Assembly (NCBI GenBank): GCA_022729255.1 | Contig: JALDAG010000003.1 | Coordinates: 1-51,665 of the forward strand | Source of the DNA: Candidatus Nanohalarchaeota archaeon | Lineage (GTDB): Archaea > Nanohalarchaeota > Nanosalinia > Nanosalinales > Nanoanaerosalinaceae | Length of the DNA: 51,665 nt | Direction of reading: 5' to 3' | Shown: positions 42,443-50,678 of the stretch, in pieces | How positions within the stretch are numbered: the first letter of the stretch is position 1 | Layout of the letters: each line of letters begins with the position of its first letter | Notes under the pieces: generated by a model | What the model saw: only the letters and a program-made list of their open reading frames with translations | Told to the model about the DNA's origin: nothing | Databases searched by the model: none | Program-made: the position numbers and the translations under genes

Positions 42443-43234
42443 ATGGAAAAAGAAAGATTTCAGGGAATGAAGAACAACGGTAAAACGTTCATATTAGCCT
42501 ATGATCACGGGATGGAGCACGGACCTTCTGATTTTAAGGGGCTTCCAGAAACCGCGGATCCAGAAAGAGTATTCAAACTTTCTACTTTTGAAGACGTCAA
42601 CATCTTGGCAGTTCAAAAAGGCTTAGCTGAGACCTATTATGACAGCTACTCGGACAAAGTCAACCTTTTGGTAAAACTTAATGGAACACCGAGCATGAAA
42701 AAGGATGTACCTTACTCTCCTAAAAACTGCACGGTGAAAAGAGCTGTTGAGATAGGTGCTGATGCTGTCGGATACACAGTTTATCCGGGTTCCATCGCCG
42801 AGGAAAAAATGTTCGAGGATTTCAGAGAGGTTCAGGAAAATGCCAGGGAACACGGGATCCCGGTTGTCATGTGGGCGTATCCAAGAGGTAACGAGATAGA
42901 TGACGACACCACGCCAGAGGTTGTTAGTTATGGAGCAAGGATAGGTCTTGAACTTGGAGCTGATATGGTTAAAGTAAAATACACCGGATCAAGGAAAAAC
43001 ATGGAAGAGGTCACAAGGGTTACAGGCGACATGGACGTGGTTGTCTCCGGAGGATCAAGAAAAGAAGATAAAGAATTTTTAGAGATGTTGGATAAATCTT
43101 TGGAAGCGGGATGCGTTGGAACCGCTGTAGGTAGAAACGTCTGGAAAAGAAAAGACCCTGAAAAGATCATAAAAGCCATAGGAGACCTGCTTTTCAGGGA
43201 CAAGACAGTTGAAGAAGCAATAGAAAATTTTTGA
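42443..43234 (+). CDS. fba: Class I fructose-bisphosphate aldolase, archaeal (DhnA) type
   Basis: Schiff-base aldolase joining or splitting fructose-1,6-bisphosphate; archaeal forms may also carry FBP phosphatase activity, which cannot be judged here. It is 263 aa, normal. Seen: FILAYDHGMEHGPSDF, GADAVGYTVYPGS, the VVMWAYPRG strand, catalytic Lys in ADMVKVKYTGS, and the phosphate-binding VVVSGGSRKED and GCVGTAVGRNVW. A longer in-frame start at 42,323 would run through the initiator tRNA gene and is rejected. A TATA-like AATTTATATGG near 42,410-42,420 predicts a transcript start close to the ATG. First gene of fba-pgk-minD-HIT. Confidence 0.96.
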   Translation: MEKERFQGMKNNGKTFILAYDHGMEHGPSDFKGLPETADPERVFKLSTFEDVNILAVQKGLAETYYDSYSDKVNLLVKLNGTPSMKKDVPYSPKNCTVKRAVEIGADAVGYTVYPGSIAEEKMFEDFREVQENAREHGIPVVMWAYPRGNEIDDDTTPEVVSYGARIGLELGADMVKVKYTGSRKNMEEVTRVTGDMDVVVSGGSRKEDKEFLEMLDKSLEAGCVGTAVGRNVWKRKDPEKIIKAIGDLLFRDKTVEEAIENF

Positions 43235-43244
43235 GGTTGTCCAA

Positions 43245-44420
43245 ATGAAAAAAGCCCAGAAAAAGGATATCAAAGGAAAAAAGGTTTTGGTAAGATCTGA
43301 TCTCAACCTTCCGATAGAAGAAGGAAAGCCTGTTAAAAGTTTGAGATTGAAAAGGTACGCTGACTCCCTACGAGAAATATCTTCTAAAGGAGCTAAGACG
43401 GTTGTAATGGCTCACCAAGGAAGACCTGGCGACAAAGATTTTGGATCCTTAAAGGATCATGTTCCTCTACTTGAACAGGAGCTGGGAAGAGATGTAGGGT
43501 TTGTGAATTCTTTTTTTGGTGAAGAACTCCCGAGAACCTTGGAAAAAATGGATGAAGGAGATATTTGTCTTCTGGAAAACGTTCGTTTTCTTTCCGAGGA
43601 AATTAGGAAAGGATCGGTGGAGAAGCACTCTAATGATTTTTTTGTGAAACACATCTCCAGTTACTTCGATGCATACATCAACGATGGTTTTTCAGTTGCT
43701 CACCGCCCCCATGGTTCTATGATGGGATTTATAGGTCGACTGGAAACTTTTTCAGGACCTTTGATGTCTGAAGAGGTCAAGGAGTGTTCCAAGGCAAGAG
43801 ATGCAGTTGAAAACCCTGTTCTAGTTCTGGGAGGTGCAAAACCGTCCGACATAGTAAAGATGCTAGAAAACATGATTGATAGAGCTAAAAAAGTTTTGTT
43901 AGGAGGAATACCTGGAGAAATAGCTTTGAAGTTAAGAGGAGTTCCTTTAGACAAAAAATACAGCTGGATAAAGGACAGAAAACTTAACAAAGGTGAAAAA
44001 GAGCTTTTGGACCTTATGAAAGAGAACCAGGACAAATTCGTCGTTCCTGTGGATATCAGGAATGAGAAAGGAGAAGTGAGCGTTTCAAAGCTTGATGGAA
44101 CTGAAATGATTTGGGATATAGGCCCCAAGACATCGAAGAAATATGCTGAGATAATCGATGAAGCGGATTCTGTCATAATGAAAGGTCCTATGGGAGCATA
44201 TGAGGAAGGATTTAAAAGAGGATCTTTGGAAGTTCTTGAAGAGGTTAAAAACTGTGATGGGTTTACTTTACTGGGAGGAGGCCATACATCAACCCTTTTA
44301 AACCAATCAAACTTTTCTGTAAATGATTTTTCACATGTTTCCATAGCTGGAGGAGCTTTTGTGAGGTTTATGAGTGGAGAAGATCTTCCTGTTATCGAGG
44401 CGATTTCGAAGTATTCTTAA
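43245..44420 (+). CDS. pgk: Phosphoglycerate kinase
   Basis: Reversible ADP/ATP-forming step of glycolysis, 391 aa. Seen: VLVRSDLNLPIEEG; ENVRFLSEE; INDGFSVAHRPHGSMMGF; LVLGGAKPSDIVKMLENM; MKGPMGAYEEGFKRGS; and the nucleotide-end FTLLGGGHTSTLL, all family marks. It starts ten bases after fba with GAGGTTG as ribosome site, so both are one message. Presence of PGK beside ADP-dependent kinase and PGI supports a working glycolytic or gluconeogenic route. Confidence 0.96.
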   Translation: MKKAQKKDIKGKKVLVRSDLNLPIEEGKPVKSLRLKRYADSLREISSKGAKTVVMAHQGRPGDKDFGSLKDHVPLLEQELGRDVGFVNSFFGEELPRTLEKMDEGDICLLENVRFLSEEIRKGSVEKHSNDFFVKHISSYFDAYINDGFSVAHRPHGSMMGFIGRLETFSGPLMSEEVKECSKARDAVENPVLVLGGAKPSDIVKMLENMIDRAKKVLLGGIPGEIALKLRGVPLDKKYSWIKDRKLNKGEKELLDLMKENQDKFVVPVDIRNEKGEVSVSKLDGTEMIWDIGPKTSKKYAEIIDEADSVIMKGPMGAYEEGFKRGSLEVLEEVKNCDGFTLLGGGHTSTLLNQSNFSVNDFSHVSIAGGAFVRFMSGEDLPVIEAISKYS

Positions 44421-44456
44421 AAAGGTTTTTAATTGGTGGACTACAATAAGTTATGT

Positions 44457-45215
44457 ATGACAAGAGTAGTCTCAATTGTTTCCGGTAAAGGTGGAGTAGG
44501 TAAGACAACTTTTTCCACAAACTTGGCTGTCTCTCTTGCAGAGAAAGGGGAAAGGGTGGCTTTGATTGATGGAGATTTTTCTGGCGCGAATATATCAAGA
44601 CATTTCGGTCTTAATGCGTCAAGCGCTACCCTGAATGATGTGGTTAAAGGAAATGCGTATATAACTCAGGCGGTCTACCGACACAAGTCGGGTTTATCGG
44701 TTTTACCGGCAGATTTTGAGGATTACTCGCTTGATTCCAACCATTTAAAACACGCCATACTCGATTTCTTGGGACAGAAAGATTTTGTCATAATTGACAG
44801 TCCTCCGGGAGCAAGTAAACCAGTTCAGAGAGCTCTTGAAGCCAGCAATGAAGCTATTATAGTTTCTAAGCCCATGTATCCGGCGGTGGATAACGCTATT
44901 TTGACTAAGAAACTGGCTGAAAAAACAGGGGTGAATATAAATGGTGTTGTTTTGAACCAGGTTTTCGACGATCATCTGGAATTGAGGCACGACGTTGTCG
45001 CTGAAAAGATAGGCGAAGAAATAATAGGAGAGGTACCGCACTGCAACTATGTTAGAGAATCCATAGCTCATGGAGAACCCGTTATACATCATAAACCTTA
45101 TTCAAAGGTTGTGGATTCTGTTGAAGATGTTTCTCACAAACTTCTTGGATTAGAGCCTCCGAAGAGAGGACCTGCAGAACGATTTAAAAAAGGTTTCCTA
45201 AGGTTTTTTGACTAA
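44457..45215 (+). CDS. minD: MinD/ParA-family ATPase
   Basis: 252-aa deviant Walker A ATPase. SGKGGVGKTTFSTNLAVSLA opens the protein, FVIIDSPPGAS carries the Walker B-type Asp, and VVLNQVFDD follows. Family members act in cell-division placement, segregation or iron-sulfur cluster carrying; none can be chosen here. The C-terminal GLEPPKRGPAERFKKGFLRFFD is a basic amphipathic helix reminiscent of MinD membrane targeting. A TTG at 44,433 would add eight residues, but a TATA-like TTTTTAATTG centred near 44,430 puts the transcript start at the ATG at 44,457, so the shorter, leaderless form is chosen. Pgk ends only 36 bases before. Confidence 0.88.
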   Translation: MTRVVSIVSGKGGVGKTTFSTNLAVSLAEKGERVALIDGDFSGANISRHFGLNASSATLNDVVKGNAYITQAVYRHKSGLSVLPADFEDYSLDSNHLKHAILDFLGQKDFVIIDSPPGASKPVQRALEASNEAIIVSKPMYPAVDNAILTKKLAEKTGVNINGVVLNQVFDDHLELRHDVVAEKIGEEIIGEVPHCNYVRESIAHGEPVIHHKPYSKVVDSVEDVSHKLLGLEPPKRGPAERFKKGFLRFFD

Positions 45216-45223
45216 GTGGTAAG

Positions 45224-45745
45224 ATGTCGGACACTCATCCGTACGAAACTTATCTCTGGAGTCCTGAGAGAAAAAAATACGAGGATGAAGAGATACCGAA
45301 GGACATAAAATGTATTTTCTGTGCTCAATCTAAAAACGATGAGAGAGTGACCAAACTTTCTGTTTTCGAGGACGATTTCTTGATGGTTGTGTTAAACATT
45401 TTTCCTTACAACACAGGCCATCTAATGGTGGTGCCGAAGAAACACGTTAATTCATTGACCGAATTAAGTGATGAGGAAAGAAACAGGCTTTTTGCCATGG
45501 TTCAAAGCGTTGAAAAACTTCAAAGAGAGGTAAGACGTCCTTTAGGAATAAACGTTGGGATAAATATTGGGAAGGCTGCAGGAGAGTCCATACCTCACTT
45601 ACATGTCCAAGTTGTACCGATATACGAGAAAGACAGAGGGTTTATGGAGACCGCTCTCGACACTAAAGTCATGAAAGAATCTCTTGAACAAGTTAAAGAA
45701 GGCTATTTGGACAGGAAAGATATTTTAGAGGGATACTGGCATTAA
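45224..45745 (+). CDS. HIT-family nucleotide hydrolase or transferase
   Basis: 173-aa histidine-triad protein. CIFCAQSKNDERV gives the first Cys pair, NIFPYNTGHLMVVPKKHV is the middle motif, and SIPHLHVQVVPIYEKD carries the His-x-His-x-Gln triad, where the expected third His is replaced by Gln. That HxHxQ form is the GalT/Ap4A-phosphorylase branch, so it may be an Ap4A phosphorylase-type rather than Hint enzyme. It starts eight bases after minD and overlaps the end of the convergent ADP-dependent kinase gene by four bases. Confidence 0.88.
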   Translation: MSDTHPYETYLWSPERKKYEDEEIPKDIKCIFCAQSKNDERVTKLSVFEDDFLMVVLNIFPYNTGHLMVVPKKHVNSLTELSDEERNRLFAMVQSVEKLQREVRRPLGINVGINIGKAAGESIPHLHVQVVPIYEKDRGFMETALDTKVMKESLEQVKEGYLDRKDILEGYWH

Positions 45746-46947
45746 AAAATTTCCGAGAAGAAGCCGCCCGAAGAGATTATATCTCCTAGACCAACCAACC
45801 TTTCTGGATTCTCATGGATTATTATAGGTATTGCAACGATATAAAAATCGTTTAATGAAACTATGCCCGTTTCTGAGAAATCTTCGATTTTTCCAACACC
45901 CTTTAAATGCTTTTCTTCAAAGTCGAAGTTTCTGACATCTTCCATGAAAGGTATATCGCCTTTTTCTGCAGATGCTATGGCACAAAGCTCTCCAAAAACC
46001 ATCGAATCTAACACTTTCTCCGGACTTATACCATAATCCTTTCTGAAAACACAAATATGGAACTCATAGGTGTGTATGTGGAACCTGCTTAGACCTGCGC
46101 TTTCCATGATTTTTACCATCGTATCCGCATGTTCATTAAGGCTTTCAGGCGGCTTCAAACCTATTGATTCCGCTATCTGATTCATCTCATCTCCGTCACA
46201 TCCTAAGCTTTCAACACACGGCAAAATTTCTTCAACTATCTTTTTCGATTTTTTTCCGTCCGTATAAACATACTCAAAGTGTATGGGCGTTTTTAAAGTT
46301 TTCAACTGGGTTCTAGCCTTTTCAACCATTTCTTCGCTGATGTGGTGGAAACCTGAGAAGAAAAACCTGTCTATTTCCTCATCGATAAAATTTATGAAAT
46401 CCTCATCTTCCATAAAAACAGGTTCAAAACCTTTTAAGCTGTCTGAAAGGATCAGCCTTCCTGTCTTGTCTCCCTTGAACTCGAATATAAGGTTCTCCTT
46501 TGTTTTTTCAGAGTTCACAGCATCCGAAACGTTCTTGAATTTTTTTTCGGTCACAGGAACCAGAACTTCATCGTCCATCGCTCTGGAAAGTCTTTTTGAT
46601 ATAAAAGGAGTGTATATAGCAGAATTAGCACCAATCCTGGAAATGAATGTGGATACTATGCCGCCCTGCCCTCCTATAAACGTTTTTCCGTCTTCTATAT
46701 CGGGTTTGAATTTCTCGATATCTATCTCCTTGTTTTTACCTTTTTCCTTACAGTAAGCCAAAACAGACTTCAAGTCATCTTTTTTCGTTATGCGCTCAAG
46801 ATCTTTCGGAATAACCTCGGAGTCTAAGAATTTTTCGGCCGACAAAACCCGGTCTATATTCGCATTGAAACCCGCTAAGAATTTTTGGTTTTTATCAGGT
46901 TCTGGGAACTCTTCCGATATTTCTAGAAACTTTTTATTCCAGTCCAA
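45742..46947 (-). CDS. ADP-dependent phosphofructokinase/glucokinase family
   Basis: 401-aa sugar kinase that uses ADP rather than ATP as donor, a hallmark of modified archaeal glycolysis. Seen: FLAGFNANIDRVL (substrate loop), FIGGQGGIVSTFISRIGA, FFSGFHHISEE, SLGCDGDEMNQIAESIG (NEXE-type metal site), HIHTYEFHI, and the catalytic anion-hole end VGLGDIISSGGF. The family holds glucose- and fructose-6-phosphate-specific members; which one this is cannot be told by eye. The start is a TTG at 46,947 just after the debranching-enzyme stop, with GGTGG upstream. It belongs with the glycogen genes. Confidence 0.92.
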   Translation of the reverse strand: MDWNKKFLEISEEFPEPDKNQKFLAGFNANIDRVLSAEKFLDSEVIPKDLERITKKDDLKSVLAYCKEKGKNKEIDIEKFKPDIEDGKTFIGGQGGIVSTFISRIGANSAIYTPFISKRLSRAMDDEVLVPVTEKKFKNVSDAVNSEKTKENLIFEFKGDKTGRLILSDSLKGFEPVFMEDEDFINFIDEEIDRFFFSGFHHISEEMVEKARTQLKTLKTPIHFEYVYTDGKKSKKIVEEILPCVESLGCDGDEMNQIAESIGLKPPESLNEHADTMVKIMESAGLSRFHIHTYEFHICVFRKDYGISPEKVLDSMVFGELCAIASAEKGDIPFMEDVRNFDFEEKHLKGVGKIEDFSETGIVSLNDFYIVAIPIIIHENPERLVGLGDIISSGGFFSEIF

Positions 46948-46950
46948 CCT

Positions 46951-48711
46951 TCATACCACCTTGTTTATTTTGGCCTCACCGTTCTGACACCGTATGTGGT
47001 AGAGATTGTCCTTGAACCTTTTGTATTTTCTTGTTCCGTTGAACCCCTTCAATGGATCGGCTACTAACTCCCCGTCTTTTATATCTATACCAAACAGGTA
47101 ACGATCTATTGCGTGAACTATCATCGAAGCGCTCCATGCCTGTTCAACGCATCCAAGGTTTTCGCCAGTATCTGAATCAACAATTTCTGGGAATGCGCCT
47201 GGCTGATCGCGATCCATAAGTTTCGAAAACTTTTTCAAAAGGCCAAGTCCTTTTTCAAGCTCTCCTTTCTTTAAATTAGCAGCGGCAAGCCAACCCGTTG
47301 TAAGCCCCCATGTTGAACCCTTGTGGTAGCTTGATGAAGAATATTCTTCGTCTTCTATGGATAAAGTTGCTGCCCCGTATTCGTTTATAAGCTCTGAATT
47401 AAGTTTTTCAAGGGTCTTATCTCCGTCATGGTGCCCGAACATGATAGGTATGGCTATGTTCGCTGTTATGTTATCATTTTCTCTACAGTCCGTCAAAACA
47501 CCGTTTTTATCGAATTCTTCAAGGCCTTTTTCAAGCATTTCATTTGTGCTTGCTCCAAGCATTTTGGTTGCTTCAAGCCAAAGGGAATGTATATCTATGG
47601 CGCTTTTTCTTTCCAATGTGTCCATCCAGGTTCCTTCCGGTATGTGGTCCACGACATTGTTTTTATCTATGTTCAGATGTCCCATGGCCTCAATCATTTT
47701 TTCGTGTATCTCGTCCGTTATCTTGTAATGCTTCTCCAGTTCTTTTGCAGCTATTATGAAGAGAGGTGGAACGTCTTCACCAAGATATCCTGCCTCTTCA
47801 TCTCCCAAGGTTATCTGGTTTGGAAAATTATCTTGTTTTGCAAAGTTTTGGAGAACCTCTAAAGAAAACTCGAAGTATCCAAGATCTATTAATCCTAATA
47901 TAGCCCAGAAAGCGTCTCTGCCCCAGTACTCTTGAAACCAGGGATGTCCCGCTATGATACCTTTGCCGTTCCTGTCATAAACAAGGTTTCTTAGGCTTTT
48001 CTCGGAGTTTGTAAAGCTTCTCTCAATTATCTCGTGGTTTTCTCCAAAGGAGATGCTGTTTTCTTTCTCCTCCAACTTTCCGAACCTTTGACCATTTGTT
48101 GTAAATTCGATTATGTTCTCAGCTTTTTGTTCTGGCCCGATTTTTTTCTTAAAACATAGTTCGCCGGGGACTATACATACCTGTTTTTCCCCTGGAAAAT
48201 GTTCCTTTACTTCTGTTTCCCCTTTTTTTTCAAGGGGCTGTTCTGAACTTACCATAAGCCGTCTGCCGTAGGATTCTACTATCATCTTTTTTTTGGAGAA
48301 CTCGGTCTTGTAACTCGGGTCATGAACATCCTCTGACTTATGTCTTATATCAACGCCTAACTCCATTTTTGTGTGAACCGCCTTAGGGTCTTCAGTATTG
48401 TTTCTGAATTTAAGAGTGACTCTGAAACCTGGAACATCTTCTGGAGTTTCTACAACTTCTTCAACGGTCAAACAATCCAAGTCGTGGTGAAAAACCATCT
48501 TATCTCCGTATTCGGTTTTGAAAAGAGTTTTTGGAGATAGCCACGTCCCGTTTACTTGGAAAGCAAAGTAGTCCAGGAACTTGTATGGCGGCACCCAGAA
48601 ACCAGCCCACTTGGTCTTGAACCCTGTATCCAGATACCTGTGGACGAACCCGTGCATGTTTGATATAGTGCCACAGTACTCATCAAAATCTTTTTCCAGG
48701 ATGTAGTCCAT
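46951..48711 (-). CDS. Glycogen debranching enzyme, amylo-alpha-1,6-glucosidase type
   Basis: 586-aa cytoplasmic glycosidase that removes branch points in glycogen (GDE C-terminal, GH133-like). Its N-terminal beta domain (about 1-210) is followed by an (alpha/alpha)6 barrel. Barrel landmarks are GHPWFQEYWGRDAFWAILGL, DHIPEGTWMDTLERKSAIDIHSLWLEA, SSSSYHKGSTWGLTTGWLAA and the late GENLGCVEQAWSASMIV. The expected acids lie in WGRDAF, GTWMDTL and CVEQAWS. It is divergent from glycogen synthase with a 122-base gap that holds a TATA-like box for each (48,738-48,750 for this gene). Confidence 0.94.
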   Translation of the reverse strand: MDYILEKDFDEYCGTISNMHGFVHRYLDTGFKTKWAGFWVPPYKFLDYFAFQVNGTWLSPKTLFKTEYGDKMVFHHDLDCLTVEEVVETPEDVPGFRVTLKFRNNTEDPKAVHTKMELGVDIRHKSEDVHDPSYKTEFSKKKMIVESYGRRLMVSSEQPLEKKGETEVKEHFPGEKQVCIVPGELCFKKKIGPEQKAENIIEFTTNGQRFGKLEEKENSISFGENHEIIERSFTNSEKSLRNLVYDRNGKGIIAGHPWFQEYWGRDAFWAILGLIDLGYFEFSLEVLQNFAKQDNFPNQITLGDEEAGYLGEDVPPLFIIAAKELEKHYKITDEIHEKMIEAMGHLNIDKNNVVDHIPEGTWMDTLERKSAIDIHSLWLEATKMLGASTNEMLEKGLEEFDKNGVLTDCRENDNITANIAIPIMFGHHDGDKTLEKLNSELINEYGAATLSIEDEEYSSSSYHKGSTWGLTTGWLAAANLKKGELEKGLGLLKKFSKLMDRDQPGAFPEIVDSDTGENLGCVEQAWSASMIVHAIDRYLFGIDIKDGELVADPLKGFNGTRKYKRFKDNLYHIRCQNGEAKINKVV

Positions 48712-48833
48712 TATAAATAAGGTTGTCAGGGAACCATTATAAAATTTATATTCACTGTTTAACGGTCATAACACTCCTGAACGGCTTTTTTTTGGATAAT
48801 CTTTTAACTGAACACGAACATATTTTCTAATAT
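48712..48833. promoter_or_regulatory. Divergent promoter gap of the glycogen genes
   Basis: Serves the debranching enzyme (minus) and glycogen synthase (plus). The minus TATA-like ATATAAATTTTAT is at 48,738-48,750; the plus CTTTTAAC is near 48,803-48,810. Both predict starts within a few bases of the start codons. No clear palindromic operator is seen. Confidence 0.5.
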
Positions 48834-50678
48834 ATGTCCGGAACAGAAAAAACTGAGACACCAGAAAACCTTGTGGAGGTTTCATACGAGGTTGCAAACA
48901 AGGTGGGAGGGATATATCAAGTTTTGAAGTCAAAAGCCGGCCAGATGAAAAGGAAGTATGGGGAAAATTATGTTACTGTAGGATATTACGATGAAGAAAA
49001 TGCCAGGAAAGATTTTGCGAAGAGATCGACCCATGACTTTCAGGACATATTCGATGAGATGGAAGAGGAGCTGGGCGTCAAGTGCACATATGGCGTGTGG
49101 AAGATAGACCATAATCCCAGCTGTATATTGGTAGATGCAAAAAACATGAAAAAAGACGTGGATGAGATAAAAAAAGAGTTTTGGGAAAGGTACAAGATAG
49201 ATTCTCTTAACTCAGGACCTATGTTCGAAGACCCTCTCAAATGGGCTTTTGCTGTTGGAAGACTGGTGGAAAAGCTTTCTGAAAAGTTTGAGGGCGAAAC
49301 AGTTTTACATGCTCACGAATGGCTTTCTGCCCCTGCAATCTTTGAATCAAGTGTACCAAGCGTTTTCACGACTCATGCAACGGTTTTGGGAAGAGCGCTT
49401 TCAAACTCAGGGCGAGACGTTGTTTCGATGGTAGAAAACTCTGAAGTAAACGACGACATGGTCGAAAACGTGTCACACAGGTATACCAGGCTCAGCAATC
49501 TTGAGAAAAGCTTTGGCGAGAACATAGCTGAACAGTACGGGGTTAAATCAAGACACCAGATGGAAAAAACAGGCGCTATAGAAGCAGATGTTTTTACAAC
49601 AGTTTCTGAGGTAACTTCAGAAGAAGCTCACGCTGTTTTAGGAGTGAAGCCGGACAGGGTTCTACCCAATGGTTTCAACGTTGATGAATTCCCCAGCCTT
49701 GAAGAACTTTCTTATCAACACAAAAAGAAGAAGGAGAGGATGAAATCATTTTTGAGAGCTTATTTTGAGCCATATTACAGCGTGGAACTTGAGAAAGATC
49801 CCAGGATACTTTTCATATCGGGAAGGTACGAGTTCCACAACAAGGGAATTGACGCGTTTATAGACGCGCTTGGTAAATTGAATAAAAAGGAAGGAGACGA
49901 TTTTTTTGTTTTCATATTCGTGCCTGCTGACGTCATGGGAGAGAGATTAGACGTTCTAGAGAACGTTTCACTGTACGATGAACTTGAAGATTACATAGAC
50001 TCTATGCTTCCGGATCTTAAGACAGAGCTTTTAGACAAGATCACTTCCGGAGAAAACGTCGAGGAATTCGTTAAGAACTGGCTTGCGAAGTCCCACGAAC
50101 TAGAGGTCATCAGACAGAACTTCCATGCGAAGAGAGGTGGCGTCCCTCCTTTATGCGCTTATTCTTTGAACTACGACAATGACGATATCATGGAGAGATT
50201 GATGAGCGAAGAGCTTTACAACAGGGAGGAGGACAGGGTTAAAATCATTTTTTACCCCACTTACCTGAAAAGAGGCGACAAAATGCTTTCAATGTCATAT
50301 GAAGACGCAATAAAAGCTACAAGCGCAGGGATATTTCCTAGTTACTATGAGCCATGGGGTTACACTCCCGTTGAAACTGCCGCAAGCGGATGCCTGTCTT
50401 TAACAACCGATTTAGCAGGTTTTGGACAGTATCTGATGGAACACAGCGACATGGAGAAACCAGGCATAGAAGTGGTTAAGAGAAAGGACGTTCCTTACGA
50501 GGACTTTGTTGACTCTTTGGCCGAGAAAATAGAGGCTTTTGTAAATTACACCAAAACAGAGATAACTGAAAGGAAGCACAACGCCAGGAAAGCAGTTCAA
50601 CTAACTTCTTGGAACCGCCTTGTAGATAATTATTATGTTTCGCATTCTATGGCGCTTGAGAGGTCAAAAAATGATTAA
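48834..50678 (+). CDS. Glycogen synthase, GT3 (eukaryote-like) family
   Basis: 614-aa glycosyltransferase that extends glycogen, of the GT3 family best known from animals and fungi and scattered in prokaryotes. Seen: VEVSYEVANKVGGIYQVLKSKA at the N-terminus (UDP-sugar loop), LHAHEWLSAPA, FTTHATVLGRAL, the ISGRYEFHNKGIDAF second-domain start, and IFPSYYEPWGYTPVETAASG with the donor-binding acidic pair. The GT5-type bacterial KTGGL motif is replaced by NKVGG. A CTTTTAAC box centred about 26 bases before the ATG suggests a leaderless message. It overlaps the PGI gene by eight bases (ATGATTAA), so the two are cotranslated. Confidence 0.94.
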   Translation: MSGTEKTETPENLVEVSYEVANKVGGIYQVLKSKAGQMKRKYGENYVTVGYYDEENARKDFAKRSTHDFQDIFDEMEEELGVKCTYGVWKIDHNPSCILVDAKNMKKDVDEIKKEFWERYKIDSLNSGPMFEDPLKWAFAVGRLVEKLSEKFEGETVLHAHEWLSAPAIFESSVPSVFTTHATVLGRALSNSGRDVVSMVENSEVNDDMVENVSHRYTRLSNLEKSFGENIAEQYGVKSRHQMEKTGAIEADVFTTVSEVTSEEAHAVLGVKPDRVLPNGFNVDEFPSLEELSYQHKKKKERMKSFLRAYFEPYYSVELEKDPRILFISGRYEFHNKGIDAFIDALGKLNKKEGDDFFVFIFVPADVMGERLDVLENVSLYDELEDYIDSMLPDLKTELLDKITSGENVEEFVKNWLAKSHELEVIRQNFHAKRGGVPPLCAYSLNYDNDDIMERLMSEELYNREEDRVKIIFYPTYLKRGDKMLSMSYEDAIKATSAGIFPSYYEPWGYTPVETAASGCLSLTTDLAGFGQYLMEHSDMEKPGIEVVKRKDVPYEDFVDSLAEKIEAFVNYTKTEITERKHNARKAVQLTSWNRLVDNYYVSHSMALERSKND